DNA of 64,000 nucleotides, from assembly GCA_014695255.1 (NCBI GenBank), contig JACJNX010000060.1, forward strand, positions 62,001 through 126,000, written 5' to 3'. Below are positions 37,438-46,481 of the stretch, in pieces. The position numbers and the translations under genes were made by a program. The DNA comes from Cyanobacteria bacterium FACHB-63 (lineage in GTDB: Bacteria; Cyanobacteriota; Cyanobacteriia; Leptolyngbyales; Leptolyngbyaceae). The notes beneath the pieces were generated by a model. That model was not told the origin of the DNA and made no database searches. It saw nothing but the letters and a program-made list of their open reading frames with translations. The stretch's first letter is position 1; every line of letters starts with the position of its first letter.

Positions 37438-38817
37438 GTGAAAGAGTCTAAGCGACCATCTACGCTAGATCCGTCTAGCGCGACTGAGAAATTGACCGCT
37501 CAATCTCGCCCTGCCGTCCCGATCGCGCCTGTGAACCCTCGTAAGCAGCCTGCGGTCGCACGATCGCTATTCTGGATTGCTGGATTTTTGGGAGCCGCGA
37601 CAATTTCAGCATCACTTGGAACAACCTTGGCGCTAATCGCCCCGCTTCCCGGTGTCGCTCCAGATCAGGGGCGAAGATTGCTCGGAGATTTTTGGAGCAG
37701 TGGGTTTGGGTACAAAGTATCTCGTCCGGTGAATGTGTTGGTGATGGGGATCGATCGAGTGCTAGATGCTCCTGCGGGTTCAACCGAAATCTTCTCCGGT
37801 CGAAGTGATACGATGCTGCTGCTCCGGGTTGATCCAGCCGATAATTCGGTGAGTTTGCTGTCGATCCCGCGTGATACTCAAGTTGAAATCCCCGGTGTGG
37901 GAGTCACAAAGATCAATCAGGCAAATGCCAGTGGTGGGCCGCTTTTAGCGCGAGAAACCGTGAGTCAAGCGTTAAACGGAGTGCAGATCGATCGCTATGT
38001 CCGCGTCAGTACCGATGCGTTTCGCGAACTGGTTGATCTGCTCGGTGGAGTTGACGTGTATGTACCTGAAGCGATGCAGTACACCGACAACACTCAAAAG
38101 CTCAAAATTGATCTCAAGCCCGGCTGGCAGACGTTAGACGGAGATAAAGCAGAGCAATTTGCTCGATTTCGGCATGATTCGATCGGCGATATTGGGCGGG
38201 TACAGCGGCAGCAGGCATTGATCAAAGCTCTGCGATCAAAGCTGATGAATCCAATGATTTTGCCGCGCATTCCCAGTTTGGTCAGCTTGATGCAGAAGTA
38301 CATCGACACGAATCTGACGATGGAAGAGATGCTGGCGCTGGTGAATTTTGGGCAGAAGCTCGACAAAGATGATTTCAAGATGGTGCTGTTGCCGGGTCGA
38401 TTTAGCGCCCCGAATGAATTTCGTGCCAGCTACTGGATTATGGATACGCAGGGGCGCGATCGCGTGATGCAGGAGTATTTCAAATCTGCCGCAACGGATG
38501 CCGGACTGGAAGCTCCCTTGGCGAACCTCAAAATTGCTATTCAGAATGCGTCTGGTGATCCAAAAGCTGGAACTCAGTTTGCTCAATATCTCGAAACGCT
38601 CGGATATACGAATGTGTATCAGGCTCAGAATTGGCAAGACCCCCAGCAGAAAACACAAATCATTGTGCAGCGCGGCGATCTTCAGGGTGCGAAAGTGCTG
38701 CAAAGTGCGCTGGGATTTGGCAACGTTGAAGCTAATTCGACTGGGGAACTCGATTCAGATTTGACGATTCGGATCGGGGATGATTGGCAAGCTCAGCGAT
38801 CGAAACTTCCGCAGTAA
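37438..38817 (+). CDS. LCP (LytR-CpsA-Psr) family protein
   Basis: A protein of about 459 aa that attaches glycopolymers to the cell wall in characterised members. Residues 1-40 are cytoplasmic and basic. One membrane helix follows (LFWIAGFLGAATISASLGTTLALIA), then the LCP domain with conserved Arg/Asp motifs (GRSDTMLLLRVDP, LSIPRDTQVEIPGVG, KINQANASGG, ARFRHDSIGDIGRVQRQQ). A C-terminal LytR_C domain comes last (from about residue 365, IAIQNASGDPKAGTQFAQYL). Start codons are GTGs at 37429 or 37438; GAGG at 37424-37427 is too close to the first, favouring 37438. Confidence 0.9.
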   Translation: MKESKRPSTLDPSSATEKLTAQSRPAVPIAPVNPRKQPAVARSLFWIAGFLGAATISASLGTTLALIAPLPGVAPDQGRRLLGDFWSSGFGYKVSRPVNVLVMGIDRVLDAPAGSTEIFSGRSDTMLLLRVDPADNSVSLLSIPRDTQVEIPGVGVTKINQANASGGPLLARETVSQALNGVQIDRYVRVSTDAFRELVDLLGGVDVYVPEAMQYTDNTQKLKIDLKPGWQTLDGDKAEQFARFRHDSIGDIGRVQRQQALIKALRSKLMNPMILPRIPSLVSLMQKYIDTNLTMEEMLALVNFGQKLDKDDFKMVLLPGRFSAPNEFRASYWIMDTQGRDRVMQEYFKSAATDAGLEAPLANLKIAIQNASGDPKAGTQFAQYLETLGYTNVYQAQNWQDPQQKTQIIVQRGDLQGAKVLQSALGFGNVEANSTGELDSDLTIRIGDDWQAQRSKLPQ

Positions 38818-38837
38818 GCGTTAGGCTTGAGGTAGCA

Positions 38838-39380
38838 ATGTTCGTTCACGCTGGTCTGATGTTTCTTGTTCCCATTCCCCGCGCGGTAAAGCGTATCGTT
38901 TACGCTCTGTTGATTGTTGCACTGGCTTGGTTTTGGATTTTGCTAGCGGCAAATCCGGCATTTGCTGAGACGAAATTTCTCAATTATGCCAATGCTCAAC
39001 TCACTGGACAGGATTTTTCCAATCAAAACCTTGAGGGCGGAGTGTTTGTCGCTGCCGAGATGCGAGAGGCAAATTTTCAGGGAGCAAACCTGAAAAATTC
39101 AATGCTGACCAAGGGGAATTTACTGGGTGCAAATCTGAGCGGCGTAAATTTAGAAGGATCGCTGATCGATCGCGTTACGCTTTACAAAGCTAATCTGACG
39201 AATGCGATTTTAGTCGGTGCAACGTTAACAAATACCATCCTGGATGAGGCGGACATTACAGGGGTTGACTTTACCGATGCCATCATCGATCGCTACACAA
39301 CCACGCAATTGTGTAAACGTGCGGCTGGAACAAATCCCGCAACCGGAGTAGACAGCCGCGAAAGTTTAGGCTGTCGCTAA
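38838..39380 (+). CDS. Exported pentapeptide-repeat protein (probably thylakoid lumen)
   Basis: A 180-aa protein. A long hydrophobic signal with an AxA-type site (ANPAFAE) sends it across a membrane. The mature part is a right-handed quadrilateral beta-helix of about 14 A(D/N)LXX-type pentapeptides (LTGQDFSNQNLEGGVF, ANLSGVNLEGSLIDRV). A C-terminal tail holds two Cys (QLCKRAAG, SLGCR) that could form a disulfide, as in lumenal pentapeptide proteins. ATG at 38838 follows GAGGTAGCA. It starts 20 bases after the LCP gene and may share its transcript. Confidence 0.85.
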   Translation: MFVHAGLMFLVPIPRAVKRIVYALLIVALAWFWILLAANPAFAETKFLNYANAQLTGQDFSNQNLEGGVFVAAEMREANFQGANLKNSMLTKGNLLGANLSGVNLEGSLIDRVTLYKANLTNAILVGATLTNTILDEADITGVDFTDAIIDRYTTTQLCKRAAGTNPATGVDSRESLGCR

Positions 39381-39850
39381 GGCTTGATTAGTTGCAGCGT
39401 AATTTTTCCAACTAAGGTGATCGTTGCGATTAACGCCGTCAAGATGATCCAAAGATAGCCGGGGCGATGCGTTCGCACCTCGATCGTGGTTGCCTTTGGG
39501 TCAGCGAAAAAGCGATCGAGGGATTCTCGTTGCTGCAAGAGCTGCTGATTGTTGCTGATTGACCAATTGCGAGTGAGGGGGATTTGTTCGCCGGACTGGG
39601 TGACTAAAGCAAGTCGAATTTGATTGGATTTGCGCTGGATTGTGGTCGATCGCAATCGGGATTTATCAAACTGCTGCGTTTCTGGCTTGCCAATCAGCGG
39701 TTCGTGCGTGAGTTCACAAATGACTTGATCGGCTTGAGGACGAGCGTTGAAATGAACCAGTTCGCCCATTGAGTCGATGAATTGCGCTCCAGCCCACACC
39801 AGCCCCAAGATCAAACCTACAGAAATGCCTAGAATCAAACCCTTGCTCAT
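39377..39850 (-). CDS. Unknown two-helix membrane protein
   Basis: A 157-aa protein with a helix at each end (GLILGISVGLILGLVWAGAQF and YLWIILTALIATITLVGKITL) around a 100-residue polar domain, and a short C-terminal Lys-Pro tail. No family recognised. It starts 5 bases after the receiver-kinase gene stop and is surely cotranscribed with it. It may be a membrane partner or output of that kinase. It overlaps the end of the convergent pentapeptide gene by 4 bases. Confidence 0.7.
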   Translation of the reverse strand: MSKGLILGISVGLILGLVWAGAQFIDSMGELVHFNARPQADQVICELTHEPLIGKPETQQFDKSRLRSTTIQRKSNQIRLALVTQSGEQIPLTRNWSISNNQQLLQQRESLDRFFADPKATTIEVRTHRPGYLWIILTALIATITLVGKITLQLIKP

Positions 39851-39855
39851 TGCAC

Positions 39856-40953
39856 CTAAAGCGCCTCGAAAGGAAGCTCAACCACAAAAGTTGTCCAACC
39901 CGCTTCGCTTTTGACCGAGATCGTACCTTGGAGTTGGTCAACAAGTTTTTTTACCACCGCCAGCCCTAACCCTGTTCCACCTTTGAGCGCTCGATCGCGA
40001 CCCGGCACCCGGTAAAACTTGTTGAAAATCTGGGGTAAGCTCTGCAGCGGAATTTCGGCTTGATTAGTGATCGTAAATCTCAGCACAGTTCTCCAAGTTG
40101 AGCGGGCAATTTCATCAACTCGAAAGCAAATTTCGCCGCCGATGTCGGTGTATTTACAAGCGTTGTTAAGCAGTTCCACCAAAATGCGTCGTAGGCTGAT
40201 GCTATCGGCGACGATCGTTGGCAGCGTTTCTGGCAAATTGACTTTGAAGCGTTGCTGACCCTCGCGGCTTCGCACTCGAAACCCCTCTGTCGTTAAGCGC
40301 ATCAGCTCTTTTAAGTTGAGCGGTTCTGCGGGGGCTAATGCCTCACCCGCCTCCAACCGATATAAGTCAAGCAGATTTTGAATTAACTCCTCGCCTTGCT
40401 CACAGGCAGTCAGCGCAATTTCGGTATATTGCCCTCGATTTTCGGGCACGGCTTCCATGAGTTGCAGCGCCACTTTAATCGTGGTGAGCGGAGCGCGGAG
40501 ATCGTGCGTAATCGTGTTGAGCAGATCGTTTTTTTGACTGTTGAGTTGTTGAAGCTGCTCAACTTTCTTCTGAATTTCGACTTGGGCGCGATGGCGTTTG
40601 AGACGAGCCGCGATCGTATCCAGCAGTTCGACGCGCCGAAATGGTTTGACAAGATAGTCGTCGGCTCCCAAATTCATGCCGTGCCGAATTTCGGCTTTGT
40701 CCGCTTTTGCAGTCAGGAAGATGAACGGGATCATGGCAGTTTGGGGATCTTGCCGCAGGGCTTCTAGGACGTGGTAGCCGTCAAAATCGGGCATTTTAAT
40801 GTCACATAGAATTAAGTCGGGCGATCGTTCTTTTGCCAGTTCTACCCCCATTCGCCCGTTGTCTGCATTCAACGAGTCGAATCCTCCAGAAGCCAAAATT
40901 TCAACAATGTTGAGGCGCACGTCCCTTTCGTCTTCGATGACTAAAATCTGCAT
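39856..40953 (-). CDS. Hybrid protein: receiver domain followed by histidine kinase
   Basis: A 365-aa cytosolic two-component protein. Residues 1-120 form a CheY-like receiver (acidic pocket EDERD, phospho-Asp in LILCDIKMPD, Lys in YLVKPF). A coiled-coil linker follows, then the HisKA H-box with phospho-His in TITHDLRAPLTTI, and an HATPase domain with N-box LLNNACKY and G-box GGTGLGLAVVKKL. There is no input domain, so it is probably driven by another kinase acting on the receiver. ATG at 40953 rather than the TTG before it. The two-helix membrane protein follows 5 bases on. Confidence 0.92.
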   Translation of the reverse strand: MQILVIEDERDVRLNIVEILASGGFDSLNADNGRMGVELAKERSPDLILCDIKMPDFDGYHVLEALRQDPQTAMIPFIFLTAKADKAEIRHGMNLGADDYLVKPFRRVELLDTIAARLKRHRAQVEIQKKVEQLQQLNSQKNDLLNTITHDLRAPLTTIKVALQLMEAVPENRGQYTEIALTACEQGEELIQNLLDLYRLEAGEALAPAEPLNLKELMRLTTEGFRVRSREGQQRFKVNLPETLPTIVADSISLRRILVELLNNACKYTDIGGEICFRVDEIARSTWRTVLRFTITNQAEIPLQSLPQIFNKFYRVPGRDRALKGGTGLGLAVVKKLVDQLQGTISVKSEAGWTTFVVELPFEAL

Positions 40954-41636
40954 CAAATCTTCCCCTAGCGTCGGTTGCAGCGATTGAGGGTTATTTTATT
41001 CTTTCGAGTCATTACACGGCTGACTAAATCTGAAGATAGATTTGCCAGACAGTTAGTGGTATTACGCTAATTCGATCGATTTTCTGGCAGCTACGGGTTG
41101 TGCTGCTCATCACAGCAGACCACTTTTTAGCTAAAACATTTTGTACAAGTTCAATGTCATCTTAAAACTGCTGTATCAGTTTCAAATACTCATGATCTTT
41201 CTAGCCAGAAACCTAGAATCCTGAAATCTTCTACTGTTTTTTCATAAAAATATCGCTAAATTTACATCAATTTATTTGTACAAATTCAATACTTTCACTT
41301 CTGTGTAGAAAGCTCGTCCCTGAGATAAATTCGATTCTATCTCTAAATCGGTTGCTTAATATAGCTTCAAGATTCTTATGCTGAGCGCTGCAAAGTTAAA
41401 TCATGATTGGTCTCCGCATTAATTTGCTGTTCAGAGCACTATTACTGGTTAGAAATCAAACACTGGAATTACTGGAAGGTGATTGAGCAAGCTGAACAGC
41501 GATCGTGTTTGAGATGTGAACGCTAAAACGACACTCCACAACTGATTTAAGAGCGTCAGGGGTTGTTTGCACGACATTGGCTATTGTAGAAAGCGATTTT
41601 CGATTAGGCTAGAAAGCGAAATTTTACCGATCGCTC
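40954..41636. other. 683-base divergent gap with a duplicated TTTGTACAARTTCAAT motif
   Basis: No coding frame or RNA gene is recognised. The AT-rich gap separates the kinase hybrid and the reductase genes, so it holds both promoters. A 16-bp motif containing the palindrome TTGTACAA occurs twice (41140-41155 and 41275-41290, one mismatch), 135 bases apart. Short repeats of TAGAAAGCGA occur just before the reductase start. Confidence 0.5.
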
Positions 41637-42854
41637 ATGCAGAATTACGATGTTATTGTTTGCGGTGCGGGTCCGTCTGGAACGATCGCAGCTGCAAAAT
41701 TGGCTCAAGCAGGATTGAAAGTAGCGCTGCTGGAAAAGCAGTTTTTACCACGTCATAAGACTTGCGGTGGCGGGATGCCAATGGTGATGCAAGATCAACT
41801 GCAAGATTTGGCTCCGGAGGCGTTTGTGGAGTCGGATGTGACGATGATGCGGCACACCTGGAAGTTTGAGGATGCGTATTTAGGGTTGATGAATCCTCGA
41901 TCGACCGATGAGCGGTTGTCGTTGTGGATGGTACAGCGCCCGATTTTTGATCACGTCTTGGCTCAAAGAGCGCTGAAGTTTGGAGCTGAGTTAAGAGATG
42001 GGATTGCGGTGCGATCGGTAGAGCCAGAAGCGGATGGCGTGATTGTGAGAGCGCAAGGCTTTAAGACCGGTAGTGAATTTACGGCAAAGGCGCGATATGT
42101 GATCGGTGCAGATGGCGCAAACGGAGTCGTGGTGAAGGCGACGCAGCTAAGGAAGAAGCCGACGATCGCGCTGGCGATGGAGCTTGAGCATCCGCATCAA
42201 TGGGGCGAGGGTCATGTGGATTTGCGCCCAGAGATTGCTCATTTAGAATACGGGGCAGTTAAACGCGGCTATGGTTGGATCTTTCCGAAAGGTGATCATT
42301 TAAATATTGGGGCAGGTGCGTTTCGCCCGAATTCGCTGGATGCTAGGAGCGATCGAGCTTTACCCACGCAGTTAAAGCAGACGATTTTTGAATATATGGA
42401 TGCGCTGGGGGTAAAGTATGACCCGGATGCGCTGAAGTTTCACGCTCATCCGTTGCCGATTTGGGGTGGAAAAGAGCGGCTGCATGAAGGACGGATTTTA
42501 CTCGTTGGCGACGCAGCGGGGTTGATTAATCCCCTGTTTGGCGACGGAATTTTACACGCAGTGAAGAGTGGTGCGATCGCGGCAGAGTCGATTATTGATG
42601 AAGCGGCAGACGAGTACACGAATCGAATTCATGCTGAGTTTGCGGCGAATTTTGATGCGGCGTTGAACTTAGCGCGGATTTTCTATCAATGGACGGGGGT
42701 TTGCTACAAGTACGGCGTGAAGTATGAGAAGGGGACGCGGTATGCGACTCAGCTTTTGTGCGGGGAGTTGTTGTTTACCGAGATGGCGGGTCGGGCGATG
42801 CGGCGACTGAAGCGATCGGTGGGGGGAAATTTCTTTCCGGCGTTTAATGGGTAA
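41637..42854 (+). CDS. Geranylgeranyl-reductase family FAD-dependent oxidoreductase
   Basis: A 405-aa flavoprotein of the ChlP/geranylgeranyl reductase family, which reduces isoprenoid double bonds or related substrates. Motifs are the N-terminal FAD site DVIVCGAGPSGTIAAAKLAQAG, KTCGGGMP (family hallmark), YVIGADGANGVV, and the second FAD motif LVGDAAGLINPLFGDGI. It may be ChlP itself, but cyanobacteria hold several paralogues and this sequence alone does not decide. ATG at 41637. Two hairpins follow the stop. Confidence 0.88.
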   Translation: MQNYDVIVCGAGPSGTIAAAKLAQAGLKVALLEKQFLPRHKTCGGGMPMVMQDQLQDLAPEAFVESDVTMMRHTWKFEDAYLGLMNPRSTDERLSLWMVQRPIFDHVLAQRALKFGAELRDGIAVRSVEPEADGVIVRAQGFKTGSEFTAKARYVIGADGANGVVVKATQLRKKPTIALAMELEHPHQWGEGHVDLRPEIAHLEYGAVKRGYGWIFPKGDHLNIGAGAFRPNSLDARSDRALPTQLKQTIFEYMDALGVKYDPDALKFHAHPLPIWGGKERLHEGRILLVGDAAGLINPLFGDGILHAVKSGAIAAESIIDEAADEYTNRIHAEFAANFDAALNLARIFYQWTGVCYKYGVKYEKGTRYATQLLCGELLFTEMAGRAMRRLKRSVGGNFFPAFNG

Positions 42855-42865
42855 AGACTGAATGA

Positions 42866-42942
42866 TTGCACTGTTCTACTAAAACAGTGCAACGGATCAC
42901 TGAAATAGCCCAACGATCGACTAAAACAGTCGATCGTTGGGC
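42866..42942. repeat. Three degenerate 21-bp repeats forming two hairpins
   Basis: Units starting ACTRAAAYAG recur at 42878, 42899 and 42920 (ACTAAAACAG, ACTGAAATAG, ACTAAAACAG). Around them are two hairpins: 10 bp (42866-42875 with 42883-42892) and a perfect 15 bp (42908-42922 with 42928-42942). Each has a loop drawn from the same ACTAAAAC sequence. They lie in the convergent gap after the reductase gene and probably end transcription in both directions. Confidence 0.7.
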
Positions 42943-42965
42943 AAACCATATTCACCTGTTGATCG

Positions 42966-44765
42966 CTAAATTCCCTCGATCGCTGCCTGCAATCCCTGGC
43001 TCATCAGCGCTTGCAGCAATTCATCCGCCTCAGTGCGATCGCGAAACGCGCCCGCCTGCATCACATTGCGTCCCCGCAGCGAAAACGCACCTGGAACCAC
43101 CGAGCGCAATTGCGACTGTTCCATATCCGTATTCGCCCTCACAATCACCCGAAACCGAAATCCTAAACTCGCCGCTTGACTCACCACCGCTGCGCTCCGC
43201 GCTCCCCCTCCTCGCCAAACCCGCACCGTCGTTCCGCTTGTATTTCCGATCGGTGGCACAGCACGAGGCACAGGTAAGAGTCCTGACGGAACAGTGCGCC
43301 GAGCCTGAAACGCAGAAGGCTGCGAGACTGGCGATCGCGAGATGCTATTAATCTGAATTGGGGTCGCTGATCGAGGAAACACCGATGCTGGCAGTAGAAT
43401 GCTCTGTCCAACAGGGAGCGATGCACTTTGTCTCGGTTCAGTCGGGCGCGGAAACGCCGATCTCGCGATCGGTAATGATGCAGATTGCTCAGAATTCATT
43501 GGACGTGGAAACGTCGATCGCGCGATCGGCAATGATGCAGATTGTGCAGAATCCATGGGACGTGGGAACGCCGGTCGTGCAATCCGGCGCTGCACTACAG
43601 GAGTCGGATTGCTCATCGGAGCTGGAACCGGAATCTCAATCGCGCCCGAAGCCGAGGCGGAACGAGTACGATCGACTGGAGATCTGGCATTAATTGTGAT
43701 CGGAGTCAGTCTAGTCAAAGGTCGCGCTTGTCCGAACCCAGTCGAAGACGCAATATTCGTCGTCGATGATGGAGTGCTATCAATTCCAGATAAATCCAAC
43801 CGTCCGATCGTCCGGGCAGAGAGTTGATTTCCAAAGGCTGGAACCGTTTGCGTTGTTCTTTGAGCGTTCACATCAAACTGACGATTACTCGCAAACGTAT
43901 TGTTACCCGGATCAGCCGAAGTGCCCAAATCCGGGCGAGACTGCGCGATCGAAACAATGCCATCGCGATCGTTGCTGTCGATCACATTGTTTCGCAAAAT
44001 CGGCTGAGCGTTCCCCTGAATCACAATGCCGTCTTTATTCTGAGTAATCCGATTGCCGATCAGCCTCGGAGCCGCATTTTGAGAAATGTTTACGCCAAAT
44101 CCAGTCCGTTCAAAAATGTTCTCTTGAAGCTCAGGGCGTGAAGTGCCAAAAATTGTGATGCCGTTTGCCCCATTTTGGTAGAAATAATTGTTTTTCAGAA
44201 TTGGAGCACTATTGCCTACGATCGAAGCGCCGTCATGACTGTTTCCGGCGAACGTATTCGCCACAATCACCGGACTACTCGATTCTGTCCAAAGCCCGTA
44301 TCCTTGCGGATTCGGATTCGTCACCGTCACTCCGGTTAAAGTCGCCCCATTCGCCCCCAAAATCGTGACATTCTGCCGCGCAAACGATCGACTCAAAAAC
44401 ATATCGCCGCCGCGAATTACCACATTCTGCCCACGATCGCGGGGATCGCCCTGAATCGTGATGCTGGGTTTAAGCTGGATTGGGAAAACCTCCCCAGTTT
44501 CGACACTGTAAACTCCGGGCAAGAGAACGATCGTCGAATTTGGAGTCGCACGATCGAGCGCCACCGTAATCGTTTTAAGCGGAGAATTCGATTGACCCAA
44601 CGCACTATCACTACCGATTGCGGGATTCACATAAATTACAGAGCCAGTCGATCGAATCATCTGATCAGGAATCGGATTTGCACTAGCAAGCGGCGCAGCG
44701 AGTCCCGATACACTAAAGACAGCAAACACGGAGAAAGAAAAATGAGATGCAAAAGGGCGATTCAC
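42966..44765 (-). CDS. Exported beta-helix protein with SPOR-like C-terminus
   Basis: A 599-aa exported protein. The best start is a GTG at 44765, 8 bases after GGAG; it gives a clean signal peptide (FSFSVFAVFSVSGLAAPLASA). Starts upstream at 44807 would spoil it. Residues about 30-300 are a DUF1565/right-handed parallel beta-helix (IYVNPAIGSDSALGQSNSPLKTI, then coils such as VIVANTFAGNSHDGASI). A Ser/Pro/Arg-rich middle contains three tandem units (ARPAFPRPMDSAQSASLP and variants). The last 85 residues resemble a SPOR peptidoglycan-binding fold (MQAGAFRDRTEADELLQALM). It is probably envelope-associated. Confidence 0.82.
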   Translation of the reverse strand: MNRPFASHFSFSVFAVFSVSGLAAPLASANPIPDQMIRSTGSVIYVNPAIGSDSALGQSNSPLKTITVALDRATPNSTIVLLPGVYSVETGEVFPIQLKPSITIQGDPRDRGQNVVIRGGDMFLSRSFARQNVTILGANGATLTGVTVTNPNPQGYGLWTESSSPVIVANTFAGNSHDGASIVGNSAPILKNNYFYQNGANGITIFGTSRPELQENIFERTGFGVNISQNAAPRLIGNRITQNKDGIVIQGNAQPILRNNVIDSNDRDGIVSIAQSRPDLGTSADPGNNTFASNRQFDVNAQRTTQTVPAFGNQLSARTIGRLDLSGIDSTPSSTTNIASSTGFGQARPLTRLTPITINARSPVDRTRSASASGAIEIPVPAPMSNPTPVVQRRIARPAFPRPMDSAQSASLPIARSTFPRPMNSEQSASLPIARSAFPRPTEPRQSASLPVGQSILLPASVFPRSATPIQINSISRSPVSQPSAFQARRTVPSGLLPVPRAVPPIGNTSGTTVRVWRGGGARSAAVVSQAASLGFRFRVIVRANTDMEQSQLRSVVPGAFSLRGRNVMQAGAFRDRTEADELLQALMSQGLQAAIEGI

Positions 44766-45024
44766 GGTTGTTCTCCTACAGGCGGCTTGTTCGGATAACA
44801 TGACCACGCAAATGGATCGGTTACAGATAGTTCAGTCTACATAGGAAATTTAGAATGCCCTCTGTAGAACCACTGGAACCTTGATCAAGAGGCGATTTCT
44901 ACGTAAATTACCACGTTGAAATGAAATTCTCTCAGTTAATTCACTGATAGATGGTTAAAGATTCTTTATAAAAGCGTTAGGTCTCGCACCCCTGATACGA
45001 TAAACAATCAATAGGACGGATCGA

Positions 45025-46113
45025 ATGGGCAATTCAGCGCAGTTTCAACCCCTTATGCAGCCAGCACTATACCGAATTTTAGATGCGAACCTCGATCGTG
45101 CCCGCGAAGGCTTGCGGGTCATCGAGGAATGGTGTCGCTTTGGCTTAGAGGATGTCACGTTAACCGAACAGTGCAAACACTGGCGGCAAGAACTCGCCCA
45201 CTGGCATCAGTCAGAACTGCGTGCGGCTCGAAATACCCCAGACGACCCCGGCACTGCCTTAACCCATCCCCAAGAAGCAGTCCGCACCAGCGTCGAACAA
45301 GTGCTACAGGTAAATTTTGCCCGCGTAGAAGAGGCACTCCGGGTACTGGAAGAATACGGTAAAGTCTATCGATCGGAGATGGCAAGCGCAGTCAAACAAA
45401 TGCGCTACCAAGTCTACACGCTCGAAAGCCAATTACCCTTGATCCAGCGCCGTCAGCACTTAGAATCCGCACGGCTGTATCTCATCACCTCACCGACCGA
45501 TGACCTAATCAGCACTGTAGAAGCCGCTCTACAAGGTGGACTATCCCTAGTGCAGTATCGCGATAAAGAAGTAGACGATTCTGTCCGGCTCAAGAATGCT
45601 CAGAAGTTGCGCCAGTTGTGCCGGGAATACAACGCGCTATTTATCGTCAACGATCGCGTCGATTTGGCATTAGCCGTAGATGCCGACGGCGTTCACCTCG
45701 GACAAGACGACCTGCCGCTAGAATGGGCACGTCAAATGCTTGGTCAACACAAAATTATTGGTCGATCGACCCATAGCCCAGAGCAATTAGAGCAAGCGAT
45801 CGCCCAGGGAGCCGACTATGTTGGAGTCGGGCCTGTGTACGAAACGCCGACAAAAGCAGGCAGACCCGCAGCAGGCTTAGACTATGTGCGATATGCAGCC
45901 GCACACTGCTCGATTCCCTGGTACGCGATCGGGGGCATTGATACGCAAAACGTCTATGAAGTGTTGGCAGCCGGAGCCGATCGCATTTCTGTCGTGCGAG
46001 CGATTATGCAAGCCGACCAGCCCACCTTTGCCACCCAGTTTTTTGTCGCCCAATTAGAGCAAAAACGCCGATTTCGGGCGCACACTCCGCCTGATCCGTG
46101 GGGGGAGACATGA
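45025..46113 (+). CDS. thiE: Thiamine-phosphate synthase with cyanobacterial N-terminal domain
   Basis: ThiE joins the pyrimidine and thiazole halves into thiamine phosphate. The C-terminal 215 residues hold the TIM barrel: LYLITSPTDDLIS, SLVQYRDKE, LFIVNDRVDLALAVDADGVH, VGVGPVYETPTKAG, WYAIGGID. The N-terminal ~140 residues (ALYRILDANLDRAREGLRVI, QVNFARVEEALRVLEEYGK) form a helical domain found fused to ThiE in cyanobacteria. Total 362 aa. The stop overlaps the thiS ATG (ATGA). I saw no TPP riboswitch in the 200-base leader. Confidence 0.95.
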   Translation: MGNSAQFQPLMQPALYRILDANLDRAREGLRVIEEWCRFGLEDVTLTEQCKHWRQELAHWHQSELRAARNTPDDPGTALTHPQEAVRTSVEQVLQVNFARVEEALRVLEEYGKVYRSEMASAVKQMRYQVYTLESQLPLIQRRQHLESARLYLITSPTDDLISTVEAALQGGLSLVQYRDKEVDDSVRLKNAQKLRQLCREYNALFIVNDRVDLALAVDADGVHLGQDDLPLEWARQMLGQHKIIGRSTHSPEQLEQAIAQGADYVGVGPVYETPTKAGRPAAGLDYVRYAAAHCSIPWYAIGGIDTQNVYEVLAAGADRISVVRAIMQADQPTFATQFFVAQLEQKRRFRAHTPPDPWGET

Positions 46114-46313
46114 TCACGCTACAAGTAAATGGAGAAACTCAAACCTGTGAGGCATCCTTAACGCTGCCGAAATTCCTCGAATCGCTCGGACTAAATCCGC
46201 GCTTGGTTGCTGTCGAGTACAACGGCGAAATCCTGCATCGCCAGTTTTGGAACGAAACCGAAGTGAAAAACGGCGATCGGCTAGAGATTGTGACGATCGT
46301 TGGTGGCGGCTGA
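46110..46313 (+). CDS. thiS: Sulfur carrier protein ThiS
   Basis: A 67-aa ubiquitin-fold carrier whose C-terminal Gly-Gly is thiocarboxylated to donate sulfur for the thiazole ring. It ends IVTIVGGG as required, and has VNGETQTCEASLTLPKFLESLG and VAVEYNGEILHRQFW. The ATG at 46110 overlaps the thiE stop by 4 bases (ATGA) with GGGGGAGA as ribosome binding site, so translation is coupled. An upstream in-frame GTG at 46098 is disfavoured. Confidence 0.94.
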   Translation: MITLQVNGETQTCEASLTLPKFLESLGLNPRLVAVEYNGEILHRQFWNETEVKNGDRLEIVTIVGGG

Positions 46314-46481
46314 CTTCTAGTACGGAAATCTCTCCTAAAACGTATCGCTTAGGACATTTGCAACCTCTATTGAAAGCGATACAGTAGATCTGTGAGCTTA
46401 AAACTCTGTAACAAGGAGTTAAGACAAACCGGACGGCTGAACCTAACTTCTCTCCGTCTGGAAGCGATAGGGGAAAGATTT

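Noticed and set aside
42878-42940. CRISPR-like reading of the 21-bp repeats
   Set aside because: Only three degenerate units with no spacers and no cas genes nearby; the periodicity is better explained by hairpins in a convergent gap.
43399-43827. Several plus-strand ORFs (up to 142 codons) opposite the beta-helix gene
   Set aside because: They are shadows of a compositionally biased minus-strand gene with a clear signal peptide and domain order; none resembles a protein family.
44808-45024. Possible TPP riboswitch ahead of thiE
   Set aside because: The conserved CTGAGA and ACCTGATC segments are not present.
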